Assembly (NCBI GenBank): GCA_963809205.1
Contig: CAWEIS010000003.1
Span: 124,001-188,000 of the forward strand
Direction of reading: 5' to 3'
DNA from: DATLLN01 sp963809205
GTDB taxonomy: Bacteria > Actinomycetota > Thermoleophilia > Gaiellales > JAICJC01
DNA length: 64,000 bases
A program made the translations under genes and the position numbers. Under the pieces are notes generated by a model, which searched no databases, was not told the DNA's origin, and saw nothing but the letters and a program-made list of their open reading frames with translations. Shown here piece by piece: positions 16,050 to 24,081 of this stretch (positions within the stretch are counted from its first letter, which is position 1; every line of letters begins with the position of its first letter).

Positions 16050-16165
16050 GTTGAGCGAGTATCCGGCGGAGGTTGCCCGAAGGTCAAGTCGGCTCGATCA
16101 CACTGTGGCTCACGCCGCGACGCGAAGCTCGACCGGCCGGTCGGCCGGCGCGTCGATTGGCACGA

Positions 16166-16279
16166 TCACGCCGCCAGCCAGTCCGGCGTGCGCGTCCCCG
16201 GCTGGATGTGAGGCTGTCCGTGCTCCTTCACCCAGCGCACCGTGCCGTCGGCGTGCAGCACTCGGTAGGTGATCGAGTA
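16166..16279 (-). pseudogene. Relic of a PAS/PAC sensory domain
   Basis: Thirty-seven codons read YSITYRVLHADGTVRWVKEHG followed by a short tail and a stop at 16166-16168. The pattern Y-R-x-x-H-x-D-G-x-V-R-W-V is the PAC end of a PAS domain. No start codon or upstream PAS half is found, so this is the remaining tail of a deleted sensor gene. Confidence 0.6.
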
Positions 16280-16315
16280 TGGGCGCGCGAGGCATCTCAG
16301 GGCCGTGATCGGCGC

Positions 16316-16340
16316 CGACGGGCCCAAGTTGAGCCCGTCG
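16316..16340 (-). terminator. Hairpin after the cupredoxin gene
   Basis: An 8-base-pair stem CGACGGGC/GCCCGTCG with a 9-base loop begins 26 bases after the cupredoxin stop. No T-run follows. Confidence 0.5.
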
Positions 16341-16366
16341 TCACGAGAGCGGGTCGGGTAACGGTC

Positions 16367-16816
16367 TCAGCCGACCGTGACGTCGACGTTCATGCCGGCC
16401 TGCTTGTGACCGGGCACGGAGCAGAAGAAGTCGTACTTGCCGTTCTTGAGCGTGACGGTCAGCGTCTTTGTCTCGCCGCTGCCGAAGGTCGGGGTCGCGG
16501 CGTTGTCGACGCCGGGGCCCTCGATCGTCAGGTTGTGTGCCGACGGGCCCTGGTTCGCCACGGTGAACGTGTAGGTGCCGGGCAACAGGGAGTCCCCGCC
16601 GGCCAGCGTGATCGAGAAGTCCTTGAGGGTGACGCCCACGCTCGTGCCGCTGCCGCCGCTGGCCATGGTGGTCGAGCCGCCGGATGCGGCGGGGACGGAG
16701 GCGGCCGACGATGACGAGCCGCTCGACGAGCCACAGCCCGCGAGTGCGACGGCCAGTAGGCCCGCCGCCGCGATGCCGGGGAGCCATCCTGAGCGAAGCC
16801 GTGGGGAGATCTTCAT
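16367..16816 (-). CDS. Cupredoxin-like copper lipoprotein
   Basis: A 149-residue lipoprotein: signal peptide with lipobox LAGC (Cys28), a Ser/Gly-rich linker of about 30 residues, then a plastocyanin/azurin-like domain. All four type 1 copper ligands are in place: His94 (SAHN), Cys132 and His137 (CSVPGH) and Met142 (AGM). It should carry electrons on the outer side of the membrane, with copper bound. No oxidase or reductase partner is adjacent. A hairpin at 16316-16340 ends the transcript. Confidence 0.87.
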   Translation of the reverse strand: MKISPRLRSGWLPGIAAAGLLAVALAGCGSSSGSSSSAASVPAASGGSTTMASGGSGTSVGVTLKDFSITLAGGDSLLPGTYTFTVANQGPSAHNLTIEGPGVDNAATPTFGSGETKTLTVTLKNGKYDFFCSVPGHKQAGMNVDVTVG

Positions 16817-17099
16817 GTCCGGGGGTACGGACGTCGCCCTCGGGCGGTTTGCGCCACCGCCGCGTCCAACGCATGTTTACCGCTTCCGGAACGGGGGGAA
16901 GGACGACACCGTGGCCTTCAAGCAACTCATTTTGCGGGAGGTCTCGCGCCAGGAGGGCGACCCGCACTGGGTGAACATCCGGTCGACGAGATCGCGACAG
17001 GTGCGGAGCCTCGAGGCGTCGGCGGGGGGCGAGACTGAGGGACGAAACGGCTCCGCAGTGCAGCGGCGGCACTCGCCGCCGCGGCTTCCCTGGGGCTGA
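16815..17099 (+). other. Possible coding remnant in an otherwise gene-free interval
   Basis: The 16817-17104 interval has no confident gene. One plus-strand frame from an ATG at 16815 stays open for 94 codons, and its middle (YRFRNGGKDDTVAFKQLILR, then EVSRQEGDPHWVNIRSTRSR) looks protein-like with G/C-rich third positions. It starts inside the cupredoxin start region and has no ribosome site or -10 box. It may be a gene relic. Confidence 0.2.
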
Positions 17100-17104
17100 G
17101 CGCC

Positions 17105-17440
17105 CTACGCGATTGCGACGACGCGCGGGCCGGCGCCGGTGTGCCGGATCCGCAGTCTGACCGCGTCGGCCGGTGGGTCCGGCTCGTCGACGACGTAGAG
17201 CCGCTCGGTGACGAACAGCTCGTTCGCCGGGTAGCGCTCGTCGACGTCAGCGATCAGCACGACCTCCTCCTCGCCGGGCACCAGCGGACGCGCCGTGGAG
17301 GTGACGCCCCAGGCGTCGGTGTCGGGCAGGCGCCGGCGCAGCTCGGCCAGCTGTTCACGCGTCACGCCACGGGTGAACTCGAGCGCGAAGCGGAGGTCGC
17401 CGTCGCGGACGGCGCACAGGCACGACCACGCGGTCGCCAC
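17105..17440 (-). CDS. Hypothetical protein, probably with a frameshifted 5' end
   Basis: A 111-residue soluble protein of unknown family (FALEFTRGVTREQLAELRRR, then VVLIADVDERYPANELFVTE). The GTG at 17440 is the first in-frame standard start, but protein-like sequence (TLATRSPITVDARRAHVESA) continues upstream to a G6 run at 17505-17510. In the other frame beyond the run lies TTG at 17526 with a TACCGT box 9 bases upstream. One missing base in the run would give a 140-residue protein starting there. I consider the longer form likely. Confidence 0.5.
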   Translation of the reverse strand: MATAWSCLCAVRDGDLRFALEFTRGVTREQLAELRRRLPDTDAWGVTSTARPLVPGEEEVVLIADVDERYPANELFVTERLYVVDEPDPPADAVRLRIRHTGAGPRVVAIA

Positions 17441-17535
17441 GGGCGCGCTCTCGACGTGCGCCCGCCGTGCGTCGACGGTGATCGGCGATCGGGTGGCCAG
17501 CGTTCCCCCCTCGGGACGTGATCCAACTTGGAGTG

Positions 17536-17541
17536 ACGGTA
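17536..17541 (-). promoter_or_regulatory. Leaderless -10 element (TACCGT) for the extended 17105 gene
   Basis: TACCGT on the minus strand ends 9 bases before a TTG at 17526, which becomes the start of the 17105 gene if the G6 run at 17505-17510 has lost one base. Confidence 0.35.
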
Positions 17542-17569
17542 CTGATCCGGCGGGCGCCGGTCAAGCGCC

Positions 17570-18310
17570 TCAGCGTCCATAGACGGACACGTGCAGGCGG
17601 CTGTCGTGCGTGAACGGCTCGTCGTTCCAGCCGCCGAAGCGATCGACCAGCCGCAGCCCTGCGATGCGTGCCATCAGGTCGAGCTCGGAGGGCCAGATGT
17701 ACCGGGTGACGATCGGGTGCAGGCGGATGCCGTCGCGGGTGATCGAGACGTGGCTCTCCTCCTGCAGCTGGTTCACCGGGTCGTGGCGGGAGACGTCGAG
17801 CGTCACCCGGTCGACCTCGACCGCCTCGGCGTCCACGTACTGGTGATCGCGCAGCCGGTGCAGGTACGACGGCACCAGCGCCTCGACCACGAACGACCCG
17901 CCGTTGTCCAGATGCGCCGCCACGTTCTCGACGCAGCGCACCTGGTCGTCCTGGGTCAGCAGGTTGAACAGCGTGTTGTAGACGATGTAGATCAGCCGGT
18001 AGCTGCCGCCCACCGGCACGTCGGCGAAGTCGCCGATGGTCACGTCCACGACCCCGCCGCCCGGCTTGCTCCTCAGCTTCGCGACCATCGCGTCCGACAG
18101 GTCGATGCCGTCGACGCCGACGCCGGCGGCCGCTAGGGGCAGTGCGATGCGCCCGGTGCCGACCGCGAGCTCCAGGGCGCGGCCGTCGCCGGCCAGCCGA
18201 GAGAGGAACCGCACCGCGTCCGCCTCGTCGCCGCGGAGCTCGTCGTCGTAGAGCGCCGCGACCTCGTCGCCGAAGCTGAGCATGGGGTCGTAGTCCTGCA
18301 TCCCGGCCAT
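17570..18310 (-). CDS. Class I SAM-dependent methyltransferase
   Basis: A 246-residue enzyme. ALELAVGTGRIALPLAAAG is the SAM-binding motif I, VDGIDLSDAMVAKLRSK is motif II, and the YNTLFNLLTQDDQVRCVENV segment is typical of small-molecule methyltransferases of this branch. The substrate is not known. Two starts are possible, ATG at 18310 and ATG at 18301; neither has a clear ribosome site or -10 box, and the longer is reported. It is preceded on the same strand by the sulfotransferase with about 180 bases between. Confidence 0.85.
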   Translation of the reverse strand: MAGMQDYDPMLSFGDEVAALYDDELRGDEADAVRFLSRLAGDGRALELAVGTGRIALPLAAAGVGVDGIDLSDAMVAKLRSKPGGGVVDVTIGDFADVPVGGSYRLIYIVYNTLFNLLTQDDQVRCVENVAAHLDNGGSFVVEALVPSYLHRLRDHQYVDAEAVEVDRVTLDVSRHDPVNQLQEESHVSITRDGIRLHPIVTRYIWPSELDLMARIAGLRLVDRFGGWNDEPFTHDSRLHVSVYGR

Positions 18311-18489
18311 CTTAGGAGAATGGAGATCTGCAGAATCGGTTAGCTTGATTTGCAGGCATTTCGTGTCGTAGAATCGCCGGCACACCGAGCGGGGTGAAGG
18401 CGGGGTCCCTTTTCATCCGTTTTCGGAAATCGGTCCGGGAGGGTCCGTCACGCGGGTCCGCCCGGGCCCCTACCTGCGGATCGGCGCGG

Positions 18490-19440
18490 TCAGCTCGCCT
18501 CGGCTCGCACGGGCCACTCGAGCGAGTGGTAGCCGAAGCGGCGGAGGTCGTCGCCGAGCATGTCGTCCAGCACCGCGATCTGGTCGGGCGAGAGGTTCTC
18601 GCGCCAGCTGGGGATGCGGAAGGTGCTGGTGTTCGCGTCGAAGATCGGGACGGCGTCCAGGCGTTGCTCGAGCTGCGGCCGGTCGGTCGGAAGCCCGGCC
18701 CAGGTGAGCGTGTCCAGCGTGATGCCGACCGGGTCGGCGACCAGATCCTCGTAGCGCACGACCCGGTAGGTCTTCTGGTCGAGCGCGGCAGACGCCGCGA
18801 CGATGCTGCGCACCAGGCGCCGCCAGTGGATGCCGGCGCGAGCGACGAACGAGTCGCCGTGCAGCGCCAGCAGCTCCTGCTCCTCGGCCGTCGGGAGGCC
18901 GAACTGCCATCGATGCACGCCCTCGTACCCGCGCCACCACCCGACGTGGAGGAAGGAGTTGACGACGGCCCGCCCGTCGCGGATGACGTGGACGAACTGG
19001 GCGTCGGGGAAAACTTCTTGCATGAACCCGATGCGCGACCAGCCGGAGTACTCGGCGGTGAACCGGCGTTTCCGCTGGTACCGCACGATGTCCGCCACAC
19101 CGCAGCGCATCCGGTCGGCGACGAACGGCGTGACGTCCGACGCGTAGAGGTCGCGATCCGGCTCCGCGAACCCGTTGAACATCGACTGCCAGAACGGATA
19201 CGCCTCGTCGTGCACCGGCAGCTTCCATCCCAGCCGGCGCGAGGCGAACGGCCGGTGATCGGTGAGCCGCGAGAGCATCGACACCGCGGGACGGTCGGGG
19301 AACCGCCGGTTGTACTGAGACGGCCAGGCCAGGTCCTCGTGCGCGGTGAGCAGATCCATCACCGGCGAGAGCCCGCAGCGGCCCGTGCCGATCACGAACA
19401 GCGGACGGGTCACGGTGGAGGTGTCGGGGCGTGCGCTCAT
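18490..19440 (-). CDS. PAPS-dependent sulfotransferase family protein
   Basis: A 316-residue protein with the sulfotransferase fold marks: FVIGTGRCGLSPVMDLL near residue 15 as the phosphosulfate loop, and FVHVIRDGRAVVNSFLH near residue 150 as the 3'-phosphate site. Such enzymes move a sulfate group from PAPS to a carbohydrate, lipid or small molecule. The usual GTGRSGTS is changed to GTGRCGLS. The ATG overlaps the stop of the phosphoesterase gene (4 bases), so the two form one unit and may act on the same surface or exported molecule; that link is inference. Confidence 0.85.
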   Translation of the reverse strand: MSARPDTSTVTRPLFVIGTGRCGLSPVMDLLTAHEDLAWPSQYNRRFPDRPAVSMLSRLTDHRPFASRRLGWKLPVHDEAYPFWQSMFNGFAEPDRDLYASDVTPFVADRMRCGVADIVRYQRKRRFTAEYSGWSRIGFMQEVFPDAQFVHVIRDGRAVVNSFLHVGWWRGYEGVHRWQFGLPTAEEQELLALHGDSFVARAGIHWRRLVRSIVAASAALDQKTYRVVRYEDLVADPVGITLDTLTWAGLPTDRPQLEQRLDAVPIFDANTSTFRIPSWRENLSPDQIAVLDDMLGDDLRRFGYHSLEWPVRAEAS

Positions 19441-20357
19441 GGGATCGGGAATGGCACGTTTCCGGCCGCGCCGTTGATTGCCGGCAGGCCGTAGCGCTGC
19501 TCGAGCCCGGCGAGCAGGTTGAAGTGGGTGTAGGACTTGGCGTCGGTGCCGTGGTTCGCGCCGCCGCCGTAGGTGACGGTGACCACGTGCTGCGCGCCCG
19601 AGCTCTCGTCCCAGGTGAGGATGACGGTGGCGCCCGCGGCGACCATCGCCGGGACGTTCGCCGCGAGCCAGTCGTCGCCGGCGCCCACCGGATCCTTCCC
19701 GGTGCACTTCGAATGCATGTCGTTGCACTGGTTGGGGACGATGTACGAGAACTCGGGCATGGCCGACGGCGTGAACGCCGTGTAGGGCAGGACGTGCGCC
19801 TTGCACACGGCCGACTGGGACTTGATGTTCCGGAAGTGGATCGCCGGGTTGTGGCCGGCGGTGTACAGCGGGTCGGACGTGCCGGGCGCGTCGCCTGCCG
19901 AGCCGCCCGTGAAGCACGGCGTCGGCATCGACTCCTCGTACTCCGCCCACGAGTGCCCGGCGACCTGCAGCTGGTGGAAGACGTTCTCGGACGGCCCGGC
20001 CTGGCCCGAGTCGACGATCCCGGCCGTCATCGCGAGATAGTCGCGAAGGCTGACGGGAACGTTGGCGTGGTACTGCGTCGACAACGTGCCGCCGGCGATC
20101 ATCGTGTGGTTTATGAACGGCGCCTTCGACGACCCCAGGATGTTGTCGTAGGACTTGTTCTCCATCACGATCACCGCGACCGGGTTGGTCGCCGCCTGAG
20201 CCGCAGTGGCGGACAGACCGACGGCCACCAGCGCGGTCAGCGCCGCGAACAGCGGGCGCCAGGCACTGCGGCGGCGATGAGGGGTGGCTCCTCGCCGGGT
20301 GCGTGGCCCGGAGCAGAGGTCCGACGACGCCGAGACCGCGGATGCTGTAATTTGCAC
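19437..20357 (-). CDS. Exported phosphoesterase (acid phosphatase / phospholipase C-like)
   Basis: A roughly 306-residue secreted protein. After a signal peptide (RPLFAALTALVAVGLSATAA) comes AVIVMENKSYDNILGSS, the metal-binding start of the phosphoesterase family, with WAEYEESMP in the middle and TWDESSGAQHVVTVTYGGG plus HGTDAKSYTHFNLLAGLEQR at the end. These are hallmarks of bacterial acid phosphatase AcpA and phospholipase C relatives. The start is uncertain: GTG at 20357 is used, and other GTG codons lie just upstream. Its stop overlaps the sulfotransferase start. Confidence 0.85.
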   Translation of the reverse strand: MQITASAVSASSDLCSGPRTRRGATPHRRRSAWRPLFAALTALVAVGLSATAAQAATNPVAVIVMENKSYDNILGSSKAPFINHTMIAGGTLSTQYHANVPVSLRDYLAMTAGIVDSGQAGPSENVFHQLQVAGHSWAEYEESMPTPCFTGGSAGDAPGTSDPLYTAGHNPAIHFRNIKSQSAVCKAHVLPYTAFTPSAMPEFSYIVPNQCNDMHSKCTGKDPVGAGDDWLAANVPAMVAAGATVILTWDESSGAQHVVTVTYGGGANHGTDAKSYTHFNLLAGLEQRYGLPAINGAAGNVPFPIP

Positions 20358-20489
20358 CGCTGGCAACACGGATATGCAACGCTGTCGTATCACCGGGCCA
20401 CTCCTCCGGCGAGTTGCTGACAATGGAGCCAGGACGAACGTACACGCGTCCCCCGATAATGTAAAGAAGTGGAGAACACCTGAGACGGG

Positions 20490-20495
20490 TACGCT
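20490..20495 (+). promoter_or_regulatory. Leaderless -10 element (TACGCT) for the 20502 gene
   Basis: TACGCT ends 6 bases before GTG 20502 and 9 bases before ATG 20505; the spacing seen elsewhere allows either start. Confidence 0.5.
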
Positions 20496-20501
20496 CTTGA
20501 T

Positions 20502-21356
20502 GTGATGTCGACGGTGCCCGGCGACGAGTCGGTGGTGAGCGCGCCGCCGCCCCGGCTCCACGTCCTGCCGGCTGCGGGCGCGCCGGATGCGGTCGTCCTG
20601 CGGCGCGGTCCCAGCGACTGGTGGCACGTGCTCCGCTGGCGGCTGGACACCCTCGAGGTGCAGCCCGGCGCCTGGTTCAGCGGCCGGCTCTACCCGCGCC
20701 GCTGCGACGTCTCGCCCGACGGGCGGCTGCTCGGGTACTTCGCCTGGACGCCCGGCGAGCCGCCGTGGGATGGCTACTACGCCGTGTCCCGAGTTCCCTG
20801 GCTGCGCGCGCTGGCCGCCTGGCGCGTCGGCAGCACCTGGGCATCAGGGTGCGAGTTCCACCCCGACGGCGCATTCGCCGCCGACATCGATCCGGCCAGC
20901 CCGCCGGATCACGGCTCGTTCCCGGGTCGGCGAGGGCGCCGGACGCCGTTCCAGACCACCGAGCGGACGGCCTTCGTCGAGCGGGACGTGTCGCGCGAGC
21001 TCCGCAACGGCTGGCGGCTGCTGCCGCTGGCTGGACCGGGCACGGTGCTGAGCATCGAGCGCGACCAGCCGTCGCCGCCGGGAGCGACCCTGCGGGCGAT
21101 CCACGAAGGCCACGCCTTCGACGAGCACGCGATCGAGGGCGCGCTGCTTCGCTACGAGCTGGACGGAGCGCCGCTCGACGGCGTCGTCTGGGCCGACTGG
21201 GACGCGACCGGGAGGCTGCTGCTCGCCACCGATTCGGGGCGGATCGAGGTGCGGGAGCACCAGACCGACGGCGCCCTCTCGATCACGTGGTCACACGATC
21301 TGAACGGTCTCGAGCCGGCCCCGGCGCCTGCGCCGCCGTTCGCCGAACGCTGGTAG
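20502..21356 (+). CDS. Hypothetical soluble protein, propeller-like
   Basis: A 284-residue protein without signal peptide or membrane segment. It has YPRRCDVSPDGRLLGYFAWT and WADWDATGRLLLATDSGRIE, which look like propeller blades, and many tryptophans. I recognise no characterised family. The start codon may be the second codon, ATG at 20505. It converges on the RNase H-like gene with one base between stops. Function cannot be given. Confidence 0.65.
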   Translation: MMSTVPGDESVVSAPPPRLHVLPAAGAPDAVVLRRGPSDWWHVLRWRLDTLEVQPGAWFSGRLYPRRCDVSPDGRLLGYFAWTPGEPPWDGYYAVSRVPWLRALAAWRVGSTWASGCEFHPDGAFAADIDPASPPDHGSFPGRRGRRTPFQTTERTAFVERDVSRELRNGWRLLPLAGPGTVLSIERDQPSPPGATLRAIHEGHAFDEHAIEGALLRYELDGAPLDGVVWADWDATGRLLLATDSGRIEVREHQTDGALSITWSHDLNGLEPAPAPAPPFAERW

Positions 21357-21357
21357 C

Positions 21358-21858
21358 TCAGTCGCTGAGCGCCGACCAGACCAGCCTGTCGACGTCGGCG
21401 TTCTCGTCGCGCGGCACCCAGCGGAACGAGACGTGGCCGAGCTTCGCGAGCTGGGCGGTGACCAGGCGAAGCGCGCGCCCGCTGCGCTCAGGGCGACGGA
21501 CGGCGGTCAGCCAGTCGACCACGACCTGCGAATCGAGCCGCACCTCGAGCTCGTCGAGCCGCAGCTCGACCGCACACTCGAGCGCTGCGGCGACCGCCGC
21601 GCATTCGGCGTCCTCGATGGTGCTCGCGCTGACCAGCCGCACCTCCTGGGCGATCACGCGGCCCCTGGCCGACTGCAGCACGAACGCGGCCGCCGCACGC
21701 TCACCGCGGATGCCGCCGTCACACCATGCGACGGGCCGCGCCGTCTGCTCGCCGCGACGAGCGCGAGACGCGGCCGCGAGTCGGCGGCGCTCACCGTCCT
21801 TGAGCGTGGCACCGGCCCGGCGCTTCGCCGTCTTTCGCTGCTGTGGACGCTGGGCCAC
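21358..21858 (-). CDS. RNase H-fold nuclease (RNase HI-like)
   Basis: A 166-residue protein: a basic N-terminal tail of about 40 residues, then an RNase H fold. The acidic residues are in place: Asp47 (AWCDGG), Glu85 (DAECAAV), Asp109 (VRLDSQVVVDWL) and an Asp in the C-terminal WVPRDENADVDRL near residue 157. It should cut RNA in RNA-DNA hybrids or a related substrate. The basic leader resembles hybrid-binding tails but has no clear domain. GTG start at 21858 is supported by TAGGAT ending 7 bases upstream. Confidence 0.82.
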   Translation of the reverse strand: MAQRPQQRKTAKRRAGATLKDGERRRLAAASRARRGEQTARPVAWCDGGIRGERAAAAFVLQSARGRVIAQEVRLVSASTIEDAECAAVAAALECAVELRLDELEVRLDSQVVVDWLTAVRRPERSGRALRLVTAQLAKLGHVSFRWVPRDENADVDRLVWSALSD

Positions 21859-21865
21859 GCCCGCG

Positions 21866-21871
21866 ATCCTA
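21866..21871 (-). promoter_or_regulatory. Leaderless -10 element (TAGGAT) for the RNase H-like gene
   Basis: TAGGAT on the minus strand ends 7 bases before the GTG at 21858. Confidence 0.55.
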
Positions 21872-21910
21872 GTGCCTGGTGGATCAGCTCCGATCGCGTG
21901 TTCCCCGCCT

Positions 21911-21948
21911 GCTTGAAATTACAACACAGCAGGGGGCTTGTTTCAAGC
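21911..21948. repeat. Inverted repeat GCTTGAAA/TTTCAAGC upstream of the monooxygenase
   Basis: Two perfect 8-base arms, 22 bases apart, lie 64 bases before the monooxygenase start, in a stretch much richer in A+T than the surroundings. This could be an operator for a dimeric regulator or a leader hairpin. No regulator gene is adjacent. Confidence 0.35.
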
Positions 21949-22012
21949 CGGAACCACGGGGCACAATGGCCGGTTCGTGGTCAGAACCTACTGAAGATGG
22001 GGGTGGCGGTCG

Positions 22013-23536
22013 ATGGACGCGGACGTGATCATCGTGGGCGCCGGCCCGACCGGCCTGATGCTGGCGGTCGAGCTGTGCCTGGCCGGAGTGGATGCGCTGG
22101 TGCTGGAGCGGCATCCGCAGATCCGGGAGATCCCGAAGGCCGGGGGTCTGAGTGGGCAGATCGTGGAGGTGCTGCGCTACCGCGGCCTGCTGGAGCGATT
22201 CGAAGTCGCCAGCCCCGGGCCCGTCCCGGCACTCCGGTTGCCGTTCGGCGAGGTGCACGTGGACATGACGCGCCTGGCCGAACCGCCGATGCACCTGCTG
22301 CTGCTCCCGCAGCCGCGGCTCGAGGGCGTGCTCGACGAGCTGGCCTGCGAGCTCGGCGCCGAGATCCGTCGCGGACACGAGGTGGTCGGGCTCAGCCAGG
22401 ATGACGCCGGGGTCGCCGCCGAGGTGCGCGGGCCGGACGGCCAGTATTCGGTGACGGCCCGCTACCTGGTCGGCTGCGACGGCTCCCGCAGCCGGGTGCG
22501 CGACCTCGCCGCCATACCGTTTCCCGGGATCACGTATCCGGAGGTCAACCGACTGGGCCAGACCACCGTGCCCGAGGGGGTCACTGTGCTCGAGAACGGT
22601 GACCTCGAGGTCGATGGGGTGGGCAGGTTCAGCTTCGGGTTCACGCGCACCGCACGCGGCGTGTTCGCCGCAGGGTCGGTCGATCCGGCGCGACTGGGCG
22701 TCTTCACCAGCGAGGAGGAGACCGCCGACTACGACGACGACGAGCCGATGACCGTGACCGAGCTGGCGGACAGCATCAGCCGCGTGCTCGGCGTCGACGT
22801 GCCGCTGGGCGAGCCGACCCGGCTGACGCGCTTCACGTTCCACGCCCGGCACGTCGAGCGTTATCGCGACGGGCGGATCATGCTGGCCGGAGACGCCGCG
22901 CACCTGTTTCCCGCTCCGGGCGTGGCGCTCAACGCCGGCATGATCGACAGCGTCAACCTCGCCTGGAAGCTGGGTGGGGCCATCAACGGCTGGGCGCCGG
23001 CCGGGCTGCTGGACACGTACCACGACGAACGCCACGCCGCCGGCGAGCGGACGCTGCTCCACACCCGCGCCCAGGTGGCGCTGCGGCGCGGACACGACGA
23101 GGCCGCGGTCGCGCTCCGTGACCTGTTCCAGGAACTCGTCGCCGACGACGACGCGGCGCGAAGGATCGGCGCGCTGATCGCCGGCACGGACATCCGCTAC
23201 GCGGTCCCGTACCCGACTGACCACGCCCTGACCGGCACCTTCGCGCCCAACCTCACGCTGCACGTCGACGGGGGTACGACCGGCATCGCAGGGCTCGCGC
23301 ACACCTCCCGGGCCGTGCTGCTCGACCTCGCCGACCGGGCGGATCTTCGCGAAGCGGCGCGTGGCTGGGAGGGTCGAATCGACATCGTCACCGCGGACGT
23401 CGTCGACCGGCCGGCCGACGCCCTCCTGATCCGCCCGGATGCCTACATCGCCTGGGCAGCCAACACCGGCGAACCCACGGAGCGCGACGCGGTAGAACTA
23501 ACCGAGCCGCTCTCCTACTGGTTCGGCGAGCCGTGA
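22013..23536 (+). CDS. FAD-dependent aromatic monooxygenase (PheA/TfdB type)
   Basis: A 507-residue flavoprotein hydroxylase. VIIVGAGPTGLMLAVEL (residues 6-22) binds FAD ADP, YLVGCDGSRSRVRDL near 158 is the DG motif, and GRIMLAGDAAHLFPAPG near 287 is the GD motif; the C-terminal thioredoxin-like domain is present. The enzyme should use NAD(P)H and oxygen to hydroxylate an aromatic or polyketide-like substrate, which is unknown. The ATG at 22013 follows a G-rich leader (GGGGGTGG). The inverted repeat upstream suggests local regulation. Convergent neighbours and single-gene layout give no pathway context. Confidence 0.87.
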   Translation: MDADVIIVGAGPTGLMLAVELCLAGVDALVLERHPQIREIPKAGGLSGQIVEVLRYRGLLERFEVASPGPVPALRLPFGEVHVDMTRLAEPPMHLLLLPQPRLEGVLDELACELGAEIRRGHEVVGLSQDDAGVAAEVRGPDGQYSVTARYLVGCDGSRSRVRDLAAIPFPGITYPEVNRLGQTTVPEGVTVLENGDLEVDGVGRFSFGFTRTARGVFAAGSVDPARLGVFTSEEETADYDDDEPMTVTELADSISRVLGVDVPLGEPTRLTRFTFHARHVERYRDGRIMLAGDAAHLFPAPGVALNAGMIDSVNLAWKLGGAINGWAPAGLLDTYHDERHAAGERTLLHTRAQVALRRGHDEAAVALRDLFQELVADDDAARRIGALIAGTDIRYAVPYPTDHALTGTFAPNLTLHVDGGTTGIAGLAHTSRAVLLDLADRADLREAARGWEGRIDIVTADVVDRPADALLIRPDAYIAWAANTGEPTERDAVELTEPLSYWFGEP

Positions 23537-23566
23537 GCGGGCCGGGGTAATCGACGTCGGAGCGGG

Positions 23567-23572
23567 GTACAC
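23567..23572 (+). promoter_or_regulatory. Leaderless -10 element (TACACT) for the 23583 gene
   Basis: TACACT ends 10 bases before the GTG at 23583. Confidence 0.5.
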
Positions 23573-23582
23573 TCGCGTTGCA

Positions 23583-24032
23583 GTGGCCCTGTTCCACCGT
23601 AGGTCGCCCGAAGAGCAAGCTGAGCACGAGGCTCGCAAGCAGGCGAAGCGCGACTCCCGCCACGGGATGTGGGAGGCGATGAAGCTACAGCGCGCGATCG
23701 CGAAAGCCGAAAATCAGCGGGCCCGAGGCGAGCCTGTGACGGCACTCCCGCCGGACGTGGCGGAGCGGTTGCCCGTGTTCATCGTCAACTTCACCCAGGA
23801 GGACGGGTCGATCGGGTTCCTGGCTGTGAGCGAGTCTGAGCTGACGATCACGACTGATGCCTCGACTGACAAGCCGTCTTTCGAGCGCGTCCCGTTGGGT
23901 GACGTGACCAGTGTCACTGGCGACATCGGACGCCTCGATCTGATCATCGACGGCAGGGTGCGAACCTTCCACCGCGTCGATCCGGAAGATCGTGTTCCAC
24001 TGATCGTCGAGCACATCGTCGCCCGGCGGTAG
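23583..24032 (+). CDS. Hypothetical protein with a bacterial PH-like domain
   Basis: A 149-residue protein. The first 60 residues are highly charged and helical (EEQAEHEARKQAKRDSRHG). The rest is a small beta domain with FLAVSESELTITTDASTDK and FERVPLGDVTSVTGDIGRLD, the arrangement of bacterial PH-like domains where a strand-turn-strand pair is followed by LGDV. Partner and role unknown. GTG start fits the TACACT box 10 bases upstream. Confidence 0.65.
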   Translation: MALFHRRSPEEQAEHEARKQAKRDSRHGMWEAMKLQRAIAKAENQRARGEPVTALPPDVAERLPVFIVNFTQEDGSIGFLAVSESELTITTDASTDKPSFERVPLGDVTSVTGDIGRLDLIIDGRVRTFHRVDPEDRVPLIVEHIVARR

Positions 24033-24081
24033 TTGCTCCCTGGCCCGGCCGGCGTGCGGATCACACCGCGATGTCGCGAGC

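Noticed and set aside
18300..18330. AGGAG at 18313-18317 as a ribosome site for a plus-strand gene
   Set aside because: No coding frame follows it on the plus strand; the sequence lies at the start of the minus-strand methyltransferase gene.
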